Below are positions 57,159-64,000 of a DNA stretch of 64,000 nucleotides, piece after piece. A program made the position numbers and the translations under genes. Each line of letters starts with the position of its first letter. The stretch's first letter is position 1. Origin of the DNA: Umezawaea sp036375055. Lineage in GTDB: Bacteria; Actinomycetota; Actinomycetes; Mycobacteriales; Pseudonocardiaceae. Location of the stretch: positions 81,450-145,449 of the forward strand of contig NZ_DASUSQ010000006.1 of NCBI RefSeq assembly GCF_036375055.1, given 5' to 3'. The notes beneath the pieces are model-generated. The model had not been told where the DNA came from. It ran no database searches and saw nothing but the letters and a program-made list of their open reading frames with translations.

Positions 57159-57988
57159 GACGTGTGCTCCCGCCGGTACTGGAAGACGGTCGTCGGGCCG
57201 CCGTCGAGCCAGAAGAACGGGTAGGGCTCGGCGGACACGGCGGACAGGCCCGCGCCCAGGAACCACGGCAGGACCGCGCTGGCCGTCTGCGCGAACGCGA
57301 CGACGGGTCGTCCGGCCAGGGACGCCGTGCGCAGCAGGGGTTCGAAGCTGCCGTTGCCGACGGCCATGCCGGACACGAGCACGAGGTCGCAGTGCTCCAC
57401 GGCGGCCAGCGCGTCGGTGACGACCGGCTCGTCCCACTCCGTCCGGCCGCCCTTGAGGTCGCACGGCACGTACCGCAGGCCGCGGGCGCGCAGGTGGTGC
57501 AGCAGCGAGTTCACCACGCCGACCACCAGCACCCGGCTGCCCGGTGGGGCGTCGAGCAGGTCGACCACGGCCGACGCGCGCGCCAGCGACTTCTCCAGCG
57601 ACGTGCCCCCGGCCACGACGACCGGGCGCGCGCCGGAGCGCTCGTGCGGGTGGGCGCTCATCAGGTACGCGTCGAGCGCGGCGGTCCGGATGGCGGGGCT
57701 GGGGTGGGCGAGCAGGTCCGCGGCGGAGGCGCCCACGCAGTCGTGCACGTCGGCGTCGGCGAGTTCCCCCGGTTCGACCGCGCACGACCCGACGGCCCGC
57801 TCGATCCGCAGGCTCACCACGGTGTTGCGGTAGGACCGGTCCCTGGACGCGTGCCGCGCGCCCTGGCTCGTGGTGAAGGCGACGCTGACCGCGCACGACG
57901 CCGGGTCGGGGCCGAGCGCCCCGGCCCGGACCAGCTCGGTCAGGTCGGCGACGGAGGAGACGGGCTGGTGGGTCGACCGCACGGTCAC
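57155..57988 (-). CDS. DUF4213/DUF364 protein (putative heavy-metal chelation family)
   Basis: A 277-residue protein. The N-terminal ~85 residues match DUF4213 (an enolase N-terminal-like fold; CVGASAADLLAHPSPAIRTA), and the rest is the Rossmann-like DUF364 domain (VLVVGVVNSLLHHLRARG, then PCDLKGG and DLVLVSGMAVGNGSF). Pfam describes these families as putative heavy-metal chelation domains. Its place between ATP-grasp and PLP genes in a metal-box-controlled operon supports a metal or metallophore role. Confidence 0.82.
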   Translation of the reverse strand: MTVRSTHQPVSSVADLTELVRAGALGPDPASCAVSVAFTTSQGARHASRDRSYRNTVVSLRIERAVGSCAVEPGELADADVHDCVGASAADLLAHPSPAIRTAALDAYLMSAHPHERSGARPVVVAGGTSLEKSLARASAVVDLLDAPPGSRVLVVGVVNSLLHHLRARGLRYVPCDLKGGRTEWDEPVVTDALAAVEHCDLVLVSGMAVGNGSFEPLLRTASLAGRPVVAFAQTASAVLPWFLGAGLSAVSAEPYPFFWLDGGPTTVFQYRREHTS

Positions 57989-59247
57989 GCCCGCTCCTCC
58001 GCGTACCGCACGGAGAGCCCGGCCACGGCGCGCTCGGCCCTCGCCCGCGCGCCCGCGCCGTCGACGTCGGTCACCACCACGTGGCCGAGGTAGGTGTTGT
58101 TGCTGGTCGGGTCGCCCGCGCGGTGGCCGCTCGGCTTGAGCGCCCAGTCCACGACACCGGACTCCCGCCCGAGCGCCTCGGCTCCGTCGATCCCGGCGAG
58201 CAGCCCCGCGCGCGGCGGCAGCAGGAACGAGATGGCGGCGCTGCGCACCCCGGTGGCAGCCGGGGTCAGCGCGGGCCGTTCGCCGACCGCGAGCTGCGCG
58301 AACACGGCGGGCAGGTCGATCCCCGTCACCCGGCGGACCAGTTCGGTGATCTGGTTGCCCGCCGGTCGGGGGTTCACCTCGATCAGCCTCGGCCCGTCCT
58401 CGGTCAGCTTGACCTCGGTGTGCGCCACCGCGTTGTCCAGGCCCAGCGCGCCGATCGCCGCGACGGCCGTGGCCACGGCGGCGTCCCGGTCGGCGGCGTC
58501 CAGGTCGGCCGGGAACATGTGCCCGCTCTCGACGAACCACGGCTCGCCCGCGAGGCTCTTGTCCGTCACGCCGACCACGTGCGTCACGCCGTCGTGCGTC
58601 ACCGTCTCGACGCTCACCTCGGGGCCGGTCAGAAGCTCTTCGAGCAGCACCGACGGCACGCGCGGCTGGCTGCGGGCGTTGACCGGGAACGCCTCCAGCG
58701 CCAGGAACGCCTCGCGGAGCTGGGTCTCGTCGGCGACCTTGCGCACGTGCATCCCGCCGCAGAGGTCGACCGGCTTCACCACGAGCGGGTAGCCCAGCCC
58801 GGACGCCGCCTTCGCCGTCGCCGACCAGCCCTCGGCCAGCTCGTACCGCGGACCGGGCACGCGCGCGTCGCGCAGGGCGGCCCTGGTGAAGTCCTTGCGG
58901 TAGGCGCGTTCCACGGCCCGCGGGTCGGGGCCCGGCAGGCCGAGGTGGGCGGCGACCTCGGCGACGGTCGACAGGTAGTAGTCGCACGAGGTGATCACCC
59001 CGTCGAACCGCAGCACCTCGTGCACGCGTTCGACGTAGGCCAGCAGGGCGGGCACGTCGTTGGTCTCGGCGGTGAGCACGTTCTCCGCCGCCAGCAGGGG
59101 GTGGGGGCCCGCACCCGGCGCCGAGCGCAGGTAGTGGTGCAGGTCGCGGGTGAGGAACGTGAAGCGGTGCCCGGTCTCGCGGATGGCTCTGGGCAGCAGC
59201 GAGCTCATCGCCCCGACCCAGCTCTCGATCATCAGCAGGTGCGCCAC
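57985..59247 (-). CDS. ATP-grasp ligase, first gene of the operon
   Basis: A 420-residue ATP-grasp enzyme of the carboxylate-amine ligase type. The ATP-binding lysines and loops are visible in GLGYPLVVKPVDLCGGMHVR and VLLEELLTGPEVSVETVT; HTEVKLTEDGPRLIEVNPRP supplies the Mg ligands. Such enzymes form amide bonds between amino acids without an NRPS. GTG at 59247 follows AGAAGGGG. It leads the operon 47 bases after a Fur-family box. Confidence 0.9.
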   Translation of the reverse strand: MAHLLMIESWVGAMSSLLPRAIRETGHRFTFLTRDLHHYLRSAPGAGPHPLLAAENVLTAETNDVPALLAYVERVHEVLRFDGVITSCDYYLSTVAEVAAHLGLPGPDPRAVERAYRKDFTRAALRDARVPGPRYELAEGWSATAKAASGLGYPLVVKPVDLCGGMHVRKVADETQLREAFLALEAFPVNARSQPRVPSVLLEELLTGPEVSVETVTHDGVTHVVGVTDKSLAGEPWFVESGHMFPADLDAADRDAAVATAVAAIGALGLDNAVAHTEVKLTEDGPRLIEVNPRPAGNQITELVRRVTGIDLPAVFAQLAVGERPALTPAATGVRSAAISFLLPPRAGLLAGIDGAEALGRESGVVDWALKPSGHRAGDPTSNNTYLGHVVVTDVDGAGARARAERAVAGLSVRYAEERA

Positions 59248-59293
59248 GCAATCCCCTTCTCCGGCGGCTGGCCAGTGGGCGGCCACGGAGGGG

Positions 59294-59310
59294 AATGGTA
59301 ATCATTGTCA
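59294..59310 (-). promoter_or_regulatory. Fur-family (probably Zur) box controlling the 11-gene operon
   Basis: On the minus strand it reads TGACAATGATTACCATT. It matches the 7-1-7 Fur-family palindrome TGATAAT-n-ATTATCA at 12 of 14 positions, and the actinobacterial Zur box TGAAAATGATTTTCA at 12 of 15. It does not resemble the DtxR/IdeR iron box. Position, 47 bases before the ATP-grasp start, is right for repression when metal is plentiful. Confidence 0.72.
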
Positions 59311-59402
59311 GTAGATCGGCGAACCACCGTTCAGGTGATGTGGCACACGATGTCGATCATGCATGGATCGGCGGTGACGGGGAGCCCGCGGGCATCCGGC
59401 CG

Positions 59403-59442
59403 ACCGCGGCGGTGGTCGACGTGCGTCCGTCACCGCCGCGGT
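59403..59442. terminator. GC-rich hairpin between operons
   Basis: ACCGCGGCGGTG (59403-59414) pairs perfectly with 59431-59442 around a 16-base loop. With the following hairpin it separates the methyltransferase gene from the metal-regulated promoter. Confidence 0.5.
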
Positions 59443-59474
59443 GCCGTCCGGAGGCTTCCGGCCTCAGTGGACAC

Positions 59475-59500
59475 CCACCGCGGTCCCGAGACCGCGGTGG
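59475..59500 (-). terminator. Perfect 11-bp hairpin after the methyltransferase gene
   Basis: CCACCGCGGTC (59475-59485) pairs perfectly with 59490-59500 around CCGA, 7 bases beyond the stop of the leftward methyltransferase gene. It probably prevents read-through into the metal operon. Confidence 0.7.
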
Positions 59501-59507
59501 CGCGGGC

Positions 59508-60374
59508 TCAGTGCGAGAGCTTCTCCGCGAACACCCACCTGTTGCCCGACAGCGGGTCCCCCGGTTCGGGGCGCGGGCCCCGACCGTGGTGGTCGGTGAA
59601 GTCGTACGGCGTGTGGTCCGAAGTGGACCAACCGCGCGCGGTCAGCTCGCCCGCCGAGTCCGGTCGGGGGCCGCCGTCGAACAGCGCCAGCAGGTCGAGG
59701 CCGATCTGCCTGCGGGCCGAGGCGTACAGGCGGTCGTCGTGGACGTCCGGCAGCTCCCTGGCGAGCTTGGCCTCGAACGCCGCGGAACTGCCCGGCGCGC
59801 TCAGCCGGTCGACGGACGAGACCAGCTCCTCCTCGGTCGTCCGGGGGAGGAACAGCAGGACGCCCTCGGCCAGCCAGGCCGTCGGCAGGGCCGGGTTGAA
59901 GCCCGACCGCGCCAACGCGCCCGTCCAGTCGTCGCGCAGGTCGACCGCGACCGCCTTCCTGGCGAGCTTCGGCGTCGCGCGCAGACCGTCGAGCACCTCG
60001 TGCTTGAAGTCCAGGACGCCCTCGCGGTCGACCTCGAACAGCGCCACGCCGGGCGGCCAGTCGAGCCGGAACGCCCGCGAGTCCAGGCCCGCGCCCAGCA
60101 GCACCACCTGCCGGGCCCCCGCACGGGTCGACCGCAGCAGGTGGTCGTCGAACACCCTCGTCCGCAGCCCGAAGTACCGCGCCAGCCGCCCCCACAGCGG
60201 GTTCGCGTCCCCGTCCGGCACGTCCCACTCGCGGACGGGCCAGCCCTCGGAGGCCTTCGCCGCGCGCACGAAGTGCTCGGCGTAGAGGTCCGTCGCCAGG
60301 CTGTCACCGCGGTGCGTCTCGATCGCCCGCGCCGCCGCGACCATGAGCGCCGTCAGGCCGACGCCGTCCTCCAC
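59508..60374 (-). CDS. TIGR00027-type SAM-dependent methyltransferase
   Basis: A 288-residue protein of the leucine-carboxyl-methyltransferase-like family: VGLTALMVAAARAIETHRGD at the start, QVVLLGAGLDSRAFRLDWP (motif I), and LPTAWLAEGVLLFLPRTTEE. Actinobacteria have many paralogues with unknown substrates, probably carboxyl or hydroxyl methylation. GTG start at 60374 lies 22 bases inside the preceding cysteine hydrolase gene, so they are co-transcribed. Confidence 0.9.
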   Translation of the reverse strand: MEDGVGLTALMVAAARAIETHRGDSLATDLYAEHFVRAAKASEGWPVREWDVPDGDANPLWGRLARYFGLRTRVFDDHLLRSTRAGARQVVLLGAGLDSRAFRLDWPPGVALFEVDREGVLDFKHEVLDGLRATPKLARKAVAVDLRDDWTGALARSGFNPALPTAWLAEGVLLFLPRTTEEELVSSVDRLSAPGSSAAFEAKLARELPDVHDDRLYASARRQIGLDLLALFDGGPRPDSAGELTARGWSTSDHTPYDFTDHHGRGPRPEPGDPLSGNRWVFAEKLSH

Positions 60375-60982
60375 GCCCGGATGCCGATGCTCGGTGCCGA
60401 CCACTCGTCCCCCTCGTCCGCGAAGAGCTGTTCGTGCGTGGTGGTGCGAGCGCCGTAGACGACGCTCATGAACCGCAGGATCTCCTCGTCCGGGAGGTGC
60501 ATGCTCGTCGTGCAGTCCGTCAGGACCGTGACGTCGAAACCCTTCTGGAACGCCGTCCGCGCGGTCGAGTCGACGCACACGTCGGTGTAGAGGCCCGCGA
60601 ACACGAGGTGCCCGATGTCGCGCTCCACCAGGTGCTCCTCGAACCCGTCGCAGAGGAACGCGTCGAAGCACGCCCGCTTCGTGAAGACCCGTTCGCCCGG
60701 CGCGGGCGAGACCTTGTGGAACTCCGCGCCGCGCGAGCCCTCCACGCACCTCGGCCGCCTGCGGAGCGCCTGCTCCCGCCACCGGCCCGTGGTGCGCCGC
60801 GCGTCGCCGAGGTACCGGACGAACACGACCTCCGTGCCGTGCTCCCGCGCCGCGTCGACGGCCCGCGCGGCGTTCGTCGTCACCTCGTCCAGCTCCTCCG
60901 GGGTGCCGCGGTAGCGCGCCGCGACGGCCGGTCCGGTGCAGAAGTCGTTCTGGAGGTCCACGACGACCAGGGCGGTCCTCAC
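60353..60982 (-). CDS. Isochorismatase-family cysteine hydrolase
   Basis: A 209-residue alpha/beta hydrolase of the isochorismatase-like superfamily with catalytic Asp (LVVVDLQNDF), Lys (VFTKRACFDAF) and Cys (LYTDVCVDSTAR). The Cys makes it an amidase or nicotinamidase-like enzyme rather than a true isochorismatase. GTG start at 60982. It is overlapped by the methyltransferase gene; a shared small-molecule pathway is likely but unknown. Confidence 0.9.
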   Translation of the reverse strand: MRTALVVVDLQNDFCTGPAVAARYRGTPEELDEVTTNAARAVDAAREHGTEVVFVRYLGDARRTTGRWREQALRRRPRCVEGSRGAEFHKVSPAPGERVFTKRACFDAFLCDGFEEHLVERDIGHLVFAGLYTDVCVDSTARTAFQKGFDVTVLTDCTTSMHLPDEEILRFMSVVYGARTTTHEQLFADEGDEWSAPSIGIRAWRTASA

Positions 60983-61240
60983 GACCCCACCACCGCTCCC
61001 CGGTCGGCGGCCAGTCCGATTCGATCGGCAGCGGTGCGCATTGATTCGCCAACCTCTTTCCGGATCAGGAATGACAAAACGAAGATTGCCGGTGCATTCA
61101 CAAGTGCGTCGTTCGGTCGTCCGTCAGATCGTTGCACGCCTGTCGGAAAAGCAATCCTCAGTCACCGAAAAGGATGAACCAGCCCCGAAGAGGTGAGTGG
61201 TGGAAGGCCCCGGTCACTCCGCGCCACCGCCGTTCGGTCC

Positions 61241-62419
61241 TCACCGGTCGACCGCGACGGCGGTCCGCGCCGGGAAGTCCCGGAATTCCCGCACGGTCAA
61301 CGGTGCCACCGCGGACACCGCGCAGACGACCCCGCAGACGAGGGTGACCGGTCCGGCGCCCCAGACGGCCGCCGCGGGGCCGACCAGCAGGAGGCTGAGC
61401 GGGATGGCGGCGAACGACAGCAGGTCGTCGTAGGACGCCACCCGCGACAGGACCCCGGCGGGCACGTGCCGCTGGAGCGCGGTGTCCCACAGGACGCCCC
61501 AGGTCGCGAACCCCAGCGCGCTCAGGAACGCGCACGCGACCAGTGCCGGGACCGGGGCCCCGGTGCCCAGCGCGAGCAGCGGGAGCGCGCCGGTCGCGGC
61601 GGCCAGCGCCCCGGTGCGCAGCGGGCGGCGCGGCGCGAGCCGGTAGAGGACCAGGCTCATCGCGAGCAGGCCGACCGCGCGCACGCTGAGCACGACGCCC
61701 CAGGCCACCGGACCGGTGAGCGCGGGCCCGAGCACCTGCCACGCGCCGACGTTGGCGAGGTTGAACAGGGAGAACCAGAGCGCCGCCGTCCACACCCACC
61801 GCCTCGACCGGAACTCGTGCCAGCCGTCGCGCAGGTCCGGCAGGAGGCTCCCGCCCGCCGGGGACCGCCTGGCGGGCAGCCGGGTCAGCAGGGCGGCGGC
61901 GACCAGGAACGACAGCGCGTCCACGGCGATGGCCCAGCCGCCGTTGGCGACCGCCGCGACGACCCCGGCCGCTGCGGGGCCGACGATCCGCGCGGCGTGG
62001 CGGGCCGACGCGAGCAGCGAGTTCGCCCGGTGCAGGTCGGCGGGCGGGACGAGGTCGGGGACGATGCCGCGCAGCGCGGGGGAGGCGAACGACTCCGCCA
62101 CCCCGTTCACCAGCGCCAGCGCCGACACCACGAGCAGCGAGTAGCGGCCGGTGAGCAGCACGGCCGCCACCCCGGCCTGCGCGAGGCCCGCGACCAGGTT
62201 CGCGACGACGAGTACCGTCCTGCGGGAGAAGCGGTCCGCGACCGCGCCGCCCACGAGCAGCAGCGCCAGGTGCGGCCCGAAGCTCGCGGCCAGCACGATC
62301 CCGAGGTCGGAGGGCCGCCCGGAGGCACCGAGGACGCCGAACGCCAGCGCCACCGTCGACATCGACGTGCCGAGGTGCGAGACGGTGCGGGCGACGAGGA
62401 AGGTGTGGAAGCCGATCAC
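61241..62419 (-). CDS. MFS transporter (efflux type)
   Basis: A 392-residue MFS_3-type transporter: FHTFLVARTVSHLGTSMSTV (helix 1), LLLVGGAVADRFSRRTVLVV (motif A) and LPDLRDGWHEFRSRRWVW between the halves. The frame continues to a TTG at 62476, but that would leave only two bases to the divergent ArsR gene, so GTG 62419 is preferred. The divergent ArsR-type regulator is its probable repressor. Confidence 0.85.
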   Translation of the reverse strand: MIGFHTFLVARTVSHLGTSMSTVALAFGVLGASGRPSDLGIVLAASFGPHLALLLVGGAVADRFSRRTVLVVANLVAGLAQAGVAAVLLTGRYSLLVVSALALVNGVAESFASPALRGIVPDLVPPADLHRANSLLASARHAARIVGPAAAGVVAAVANGGWAIAVDALSFLVAAALLTRLPARRSPAGGSLLPDLRDGWHEFRSRRWVWTAALWFSLFNLANVGAWQVLGPALTGPVAWGVVLSVRAVGLLAMSLVLYRLAPRRPLRTGALAAATGALPLLALGTGAPVPALVACAFLSALGFATWGVLWDTALQRHVPAGVLSRVASYDDLLSFAAIPLSLLLVGPAAAVWGAGPVTLVCGVVCAVSAVAPLTVREFRDFPARTAVAVDR

Positions 62420-62478
62420 CGCTGAAGGATGGTGAGCCGACCACGACGACCGCCATTGCTGCGGCGAAAGGCGCAACC

Positions 62479-63420
62479 ATGACCCTGCTCCGCCTGAGCC
62501 CCACCGGCCTGGCCCGGTCGCGCTTCGCCCTGTCGCCGCTCGCCGAGACGGTGGGGCAGCTGATCGCGTTCCAGCGCACCGGGACGTCGAGCGCCTACCG
62601 CGAGTGGACCGCCCGCGACCCCGTCGCCGCCGGCCTGCTCGGGCTCGTGGCGACGACGAAGTGGTTCCCCGACTTCGTCGGCGTCCCGCCGACCGGCGGT
62701 GTGGACACCGCGCTGGACGGGGAACTCGCCGAGGTCGCCGCCTTCTCCGACGACGACGTGCGCCGGACCCTGCGCGACACCGTGGCGGCGAGCGCGGCCC
62801 GGCGCGACCCGGACTGGCTGCCGTCCGGCGACCTCGCGCCCCGGATCGCCGAGGTCTTCGAGGAGGGCTGGCGGCGGTTCGTCCTGCCGACCTGGCCGCG
62901 CCGCCGCGCCGTGCTGGAGCGCGAGATCACCCACCGCTCCGGGCTGCTGGCCGCGCACGGCTGGCAGCGCGCCGTCACGGGCATGACCCGGCGGTCGACC
63001 TGGGTCGGGCCCGACGCGATCCGGTTCAGCGACCAGCGGTACTCCGACCGCGACATCGGCGACCAGGGGCTGCTGTTCGTGCCCTACACGGCCCGGCAGG
63101 GCTCGTGGACGTGCGAGCACCCGCCCCGCTACGCCCTCGTCTACCCGGCGCGCGGCGCGGCGGCCGCCCTGGAACCCACGCCGACGGACCCGCTGTCCGT
63201 GCTGCTCGGCCCCGGCCGCGCCCGCGTGGTCGCCGAACTCGCCCGACCCGCGACCAGCACCCAGCTCGCCGCCGCGCTCGACCTGTCGCTGGGCACGGTC
63301 AGCGGTCACCTCGCGGTGCTCCGCGACGCGGGGGTGGTCACCCGGTCACGGGTCGGGCGAGGGGTGTTCTACCGGCTCACCGAGCGGGGTGAGGCGTTGC
63401 TCGGCCTGCCCTCGGTCTGA
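62479..63420 (+). CDS. ArsR-type regulator with DUF5937-like N-terminal domain
   Basis: A 313-residue protein. The C-terminal ~80 residues are an ArsR/SmtB winged helix (LGPGRARVVAELARPATSTQ, then LAAALDLSLGTVSGHLAVLR and GVVTRSRVGRGVFYRLT). The ~220-residue N-terminal part (LSPLAETVGQLIAFQ...) matches the DUF5937-type extension frequent in actinobacterial regulators beside MFS pumps. No metal-binding ELCVC motif is visible, so it probably senses an organic ligand. It is divergent from the MFS gene. Confidence 0.87.
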   Translation: MTLLRLSPTGLARSRFALSPLAETVGQLIAFQRTGTSSAYREWTARDPVAAGLLGLVATTKWFPDFVGVPPTGGVDTALDGELAEVAAFSDDDVRRTLRDTVAASAARRDPDWLPSGDLAPRIAEVFEEGWRRFVLPTWPRRRAVLEREITHRSGLLAAHGWQRAVTGMTRRSTWVGPDAIRFSDQRYSDRDIGDQGLLFVPYTARQGSWTCEHPPRYALVYPARGAAAALEPTPTDPLSVLLGPGRARVVAELARPATSTQLAAALDLSLGTVSGHLAVLRDAGVVTRSRVGRGVFYRLTERGEALLGLPSV

Positions 63421-63464
63421 CGCCCCGGCGTCCGGCGGACGCGACGGACGCGGGTGCCGGGGCG
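63421..63464. terminator. GC-rich hairpin between convergent genes
   Basis: 63421-63434 pairs with 63445-63464, allowing a six-base bulge, directly after the ArsR stop and 8 bases before the TerB-like gene stop. It could serve both strands. Confidence 0.5.
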
Positions 63465-63471
63465 TGCGGGG

Positions 63472-63861
63472 TCAGGGGGTCAGCGCGGCCCGCACCTTGG
63501 CGATCATCTCGTCCTCCGCGGGGGCCACCTGGCCGTCGGCGGTGGCCACCTCCTCGCAGATCGCGATCATCGCGGCCGGGAACGCCTCGGCCTCGGCCGG
63601 TGCCTTCGCGGTGAGGATCTTCATGGAGGCGGTGAGCGCGTCGAGGACGGCGGTCTCCAGGTCGGCGTCCGTGCCCTCCGGCAGGCGGACGCGGGAGGCG
63701 CCGAGGACCTCGCGCAGCTCGCGAGAGAGGTTGACCATCGCCTTGAGGCCCGCGAAGCGCTCCTCGACCACCGGGCCGGGGTCGGCGTGCGACACGAGCA
63801 CCATCGCGCCGTACACGGCCCTGCGCAGGGTCCGGCTTTCCACGTCCGTGTAGAAAATCAT
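63472..63861 (-). CDS. TerB-like small helical protein
   Basis: A 129-residue all-helical protein. The C-terminal part EEVATADGQVAPAEDEMIAK carries the TerB-type metal-loop pattern ADGxxxxxE found in tellurite-resistance proteins and their relatives. No other ter genes are near. ATG start at 63861. Beyond it, to the end of the window, there are 139 bases with no gene, presumably its promoter. Confidence 0.65.
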   Translation of the reverse strand: MIFYTDVESRTLRRAVYGAMVLVSHADPGPVVEERFAGLKAMVNLSRELREVLGASRVRLPEGTDADLETAVLDALTASMKILTAKAPAEAEAFPAAMIAICEEVATADGQVAPAEDEMIAKVRAALTP

Positions 63862-64000
63862 GCGGTCACCCTAGAACGTGCGGCTGAGCGGCTCGCCGGG
63901 GACGTGGCGAACGGGTGCCGCGACCCCCGGCCGGTGACCGGGCGGACCCGCGAGCGGCCGACGTGCCGACGACGTCGCTCTGCGGTCCCTTGTGGACGGT

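Noticed and set aside
59294..59310. Metal box considered as a DtxR/IdeR iron box
   Set aside because: It lacks the TTAGGTTAG-CTAACCTAA-type pattern, and its 7-1-7 symmetry fits Fur-family proteins instead.

Overview
The window is 64 kb of very GC-rich chromosomal DNA with strong G/C bias at third codon positions, frequent GTG starts and many start/stop overlaps. Gene content (LuxR, TetR, MarR, XRE and LacI regulators, small laccase, secreted glycosidases, ECF sigma factor) fits a filamentous actinomycete. A Pseudonocardiales genus such as Saccharothrix, Lentzea or Actinosynnema is my guess, made without any database search. I saw no rRNA, tRNA, CRISPR array, transposase, integrase or prophage genes.

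Layout. 0-9.6 kb: end of a LuxR regulator, a secreted protein, a DJ-1/PfpI protein divergent from an XRE regulator, a MarR/azoreductase pair with twin operators, a PucR-type regulator ahead of a two-component flavin monooxygenase pair, and a stand-alone McrA-like endonuclease of the phosphorothioate-DNA-binding type. 9.9-19.1 kb: a secreted oxidative block with a small laccase, a 1322-residue mosaic (ThuA split by a discoidin domain, sugar dehydrogenase, PKD, DUF1080), a cupredoxin with OmpL47-like repeats, and a beta-helical protein. 17.7-25.2 kb: flavin reductase, DoxX and two SDR genes that share ACCCCT repeats in their promoters, an MFS transporter, and an ECF sigma factor coupled to two DNA alkyltransferases. 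25.4-28.6 kb: a membrane-embedded KAP-like NTPase and a DUF2975/XRE pair. 28.8-33.8 kb: a quinate/shikimate-to-protocatechuate locus with a TetR regulator and two matching operators. 33.8-47.5 kb: a LexA-family repressor, DUF4032 kinase-like protein, APH-like kinase, MATE transporter, and a glycosidase region (GH13 alpha-glucosidase, GH27 alpha-galactosidase, GH13 amylase with CBM20, two LacI regulators), interrupted by a repeat-bearing stretch at 41.7-43.4 kb.

47.8-59.3 kb: the most striking feature is one 11-gene leftward operon in which all ten junctions are exact 4-base overlaps. It encodes an ATP-grasp ligase, a DUF4213/DUF364 protein (putative heavy-metal chelation family), a cysteine-synthase-like PLP enzyme, a dipeptide-epimerase-like enolase-superfamily enzyme, an MFS exporter, a methyltransferase, a complete peptide/nickel-type ABC importer and a GNAT enzyme. 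A strong Fur-family (Zur-like) box lies 47 bases before the first gene. I read it as a candidate metal-starvation-induced, NRPS-independent metallophore system: make, export, re-import. This is inference; the product is unknown.

59.5-64 kb: a TIGR00027-type methyltransferase with a cysteine hydrolase, an MFS pump divergent from an ArsR-type regulator, and a TerB-like small protein.
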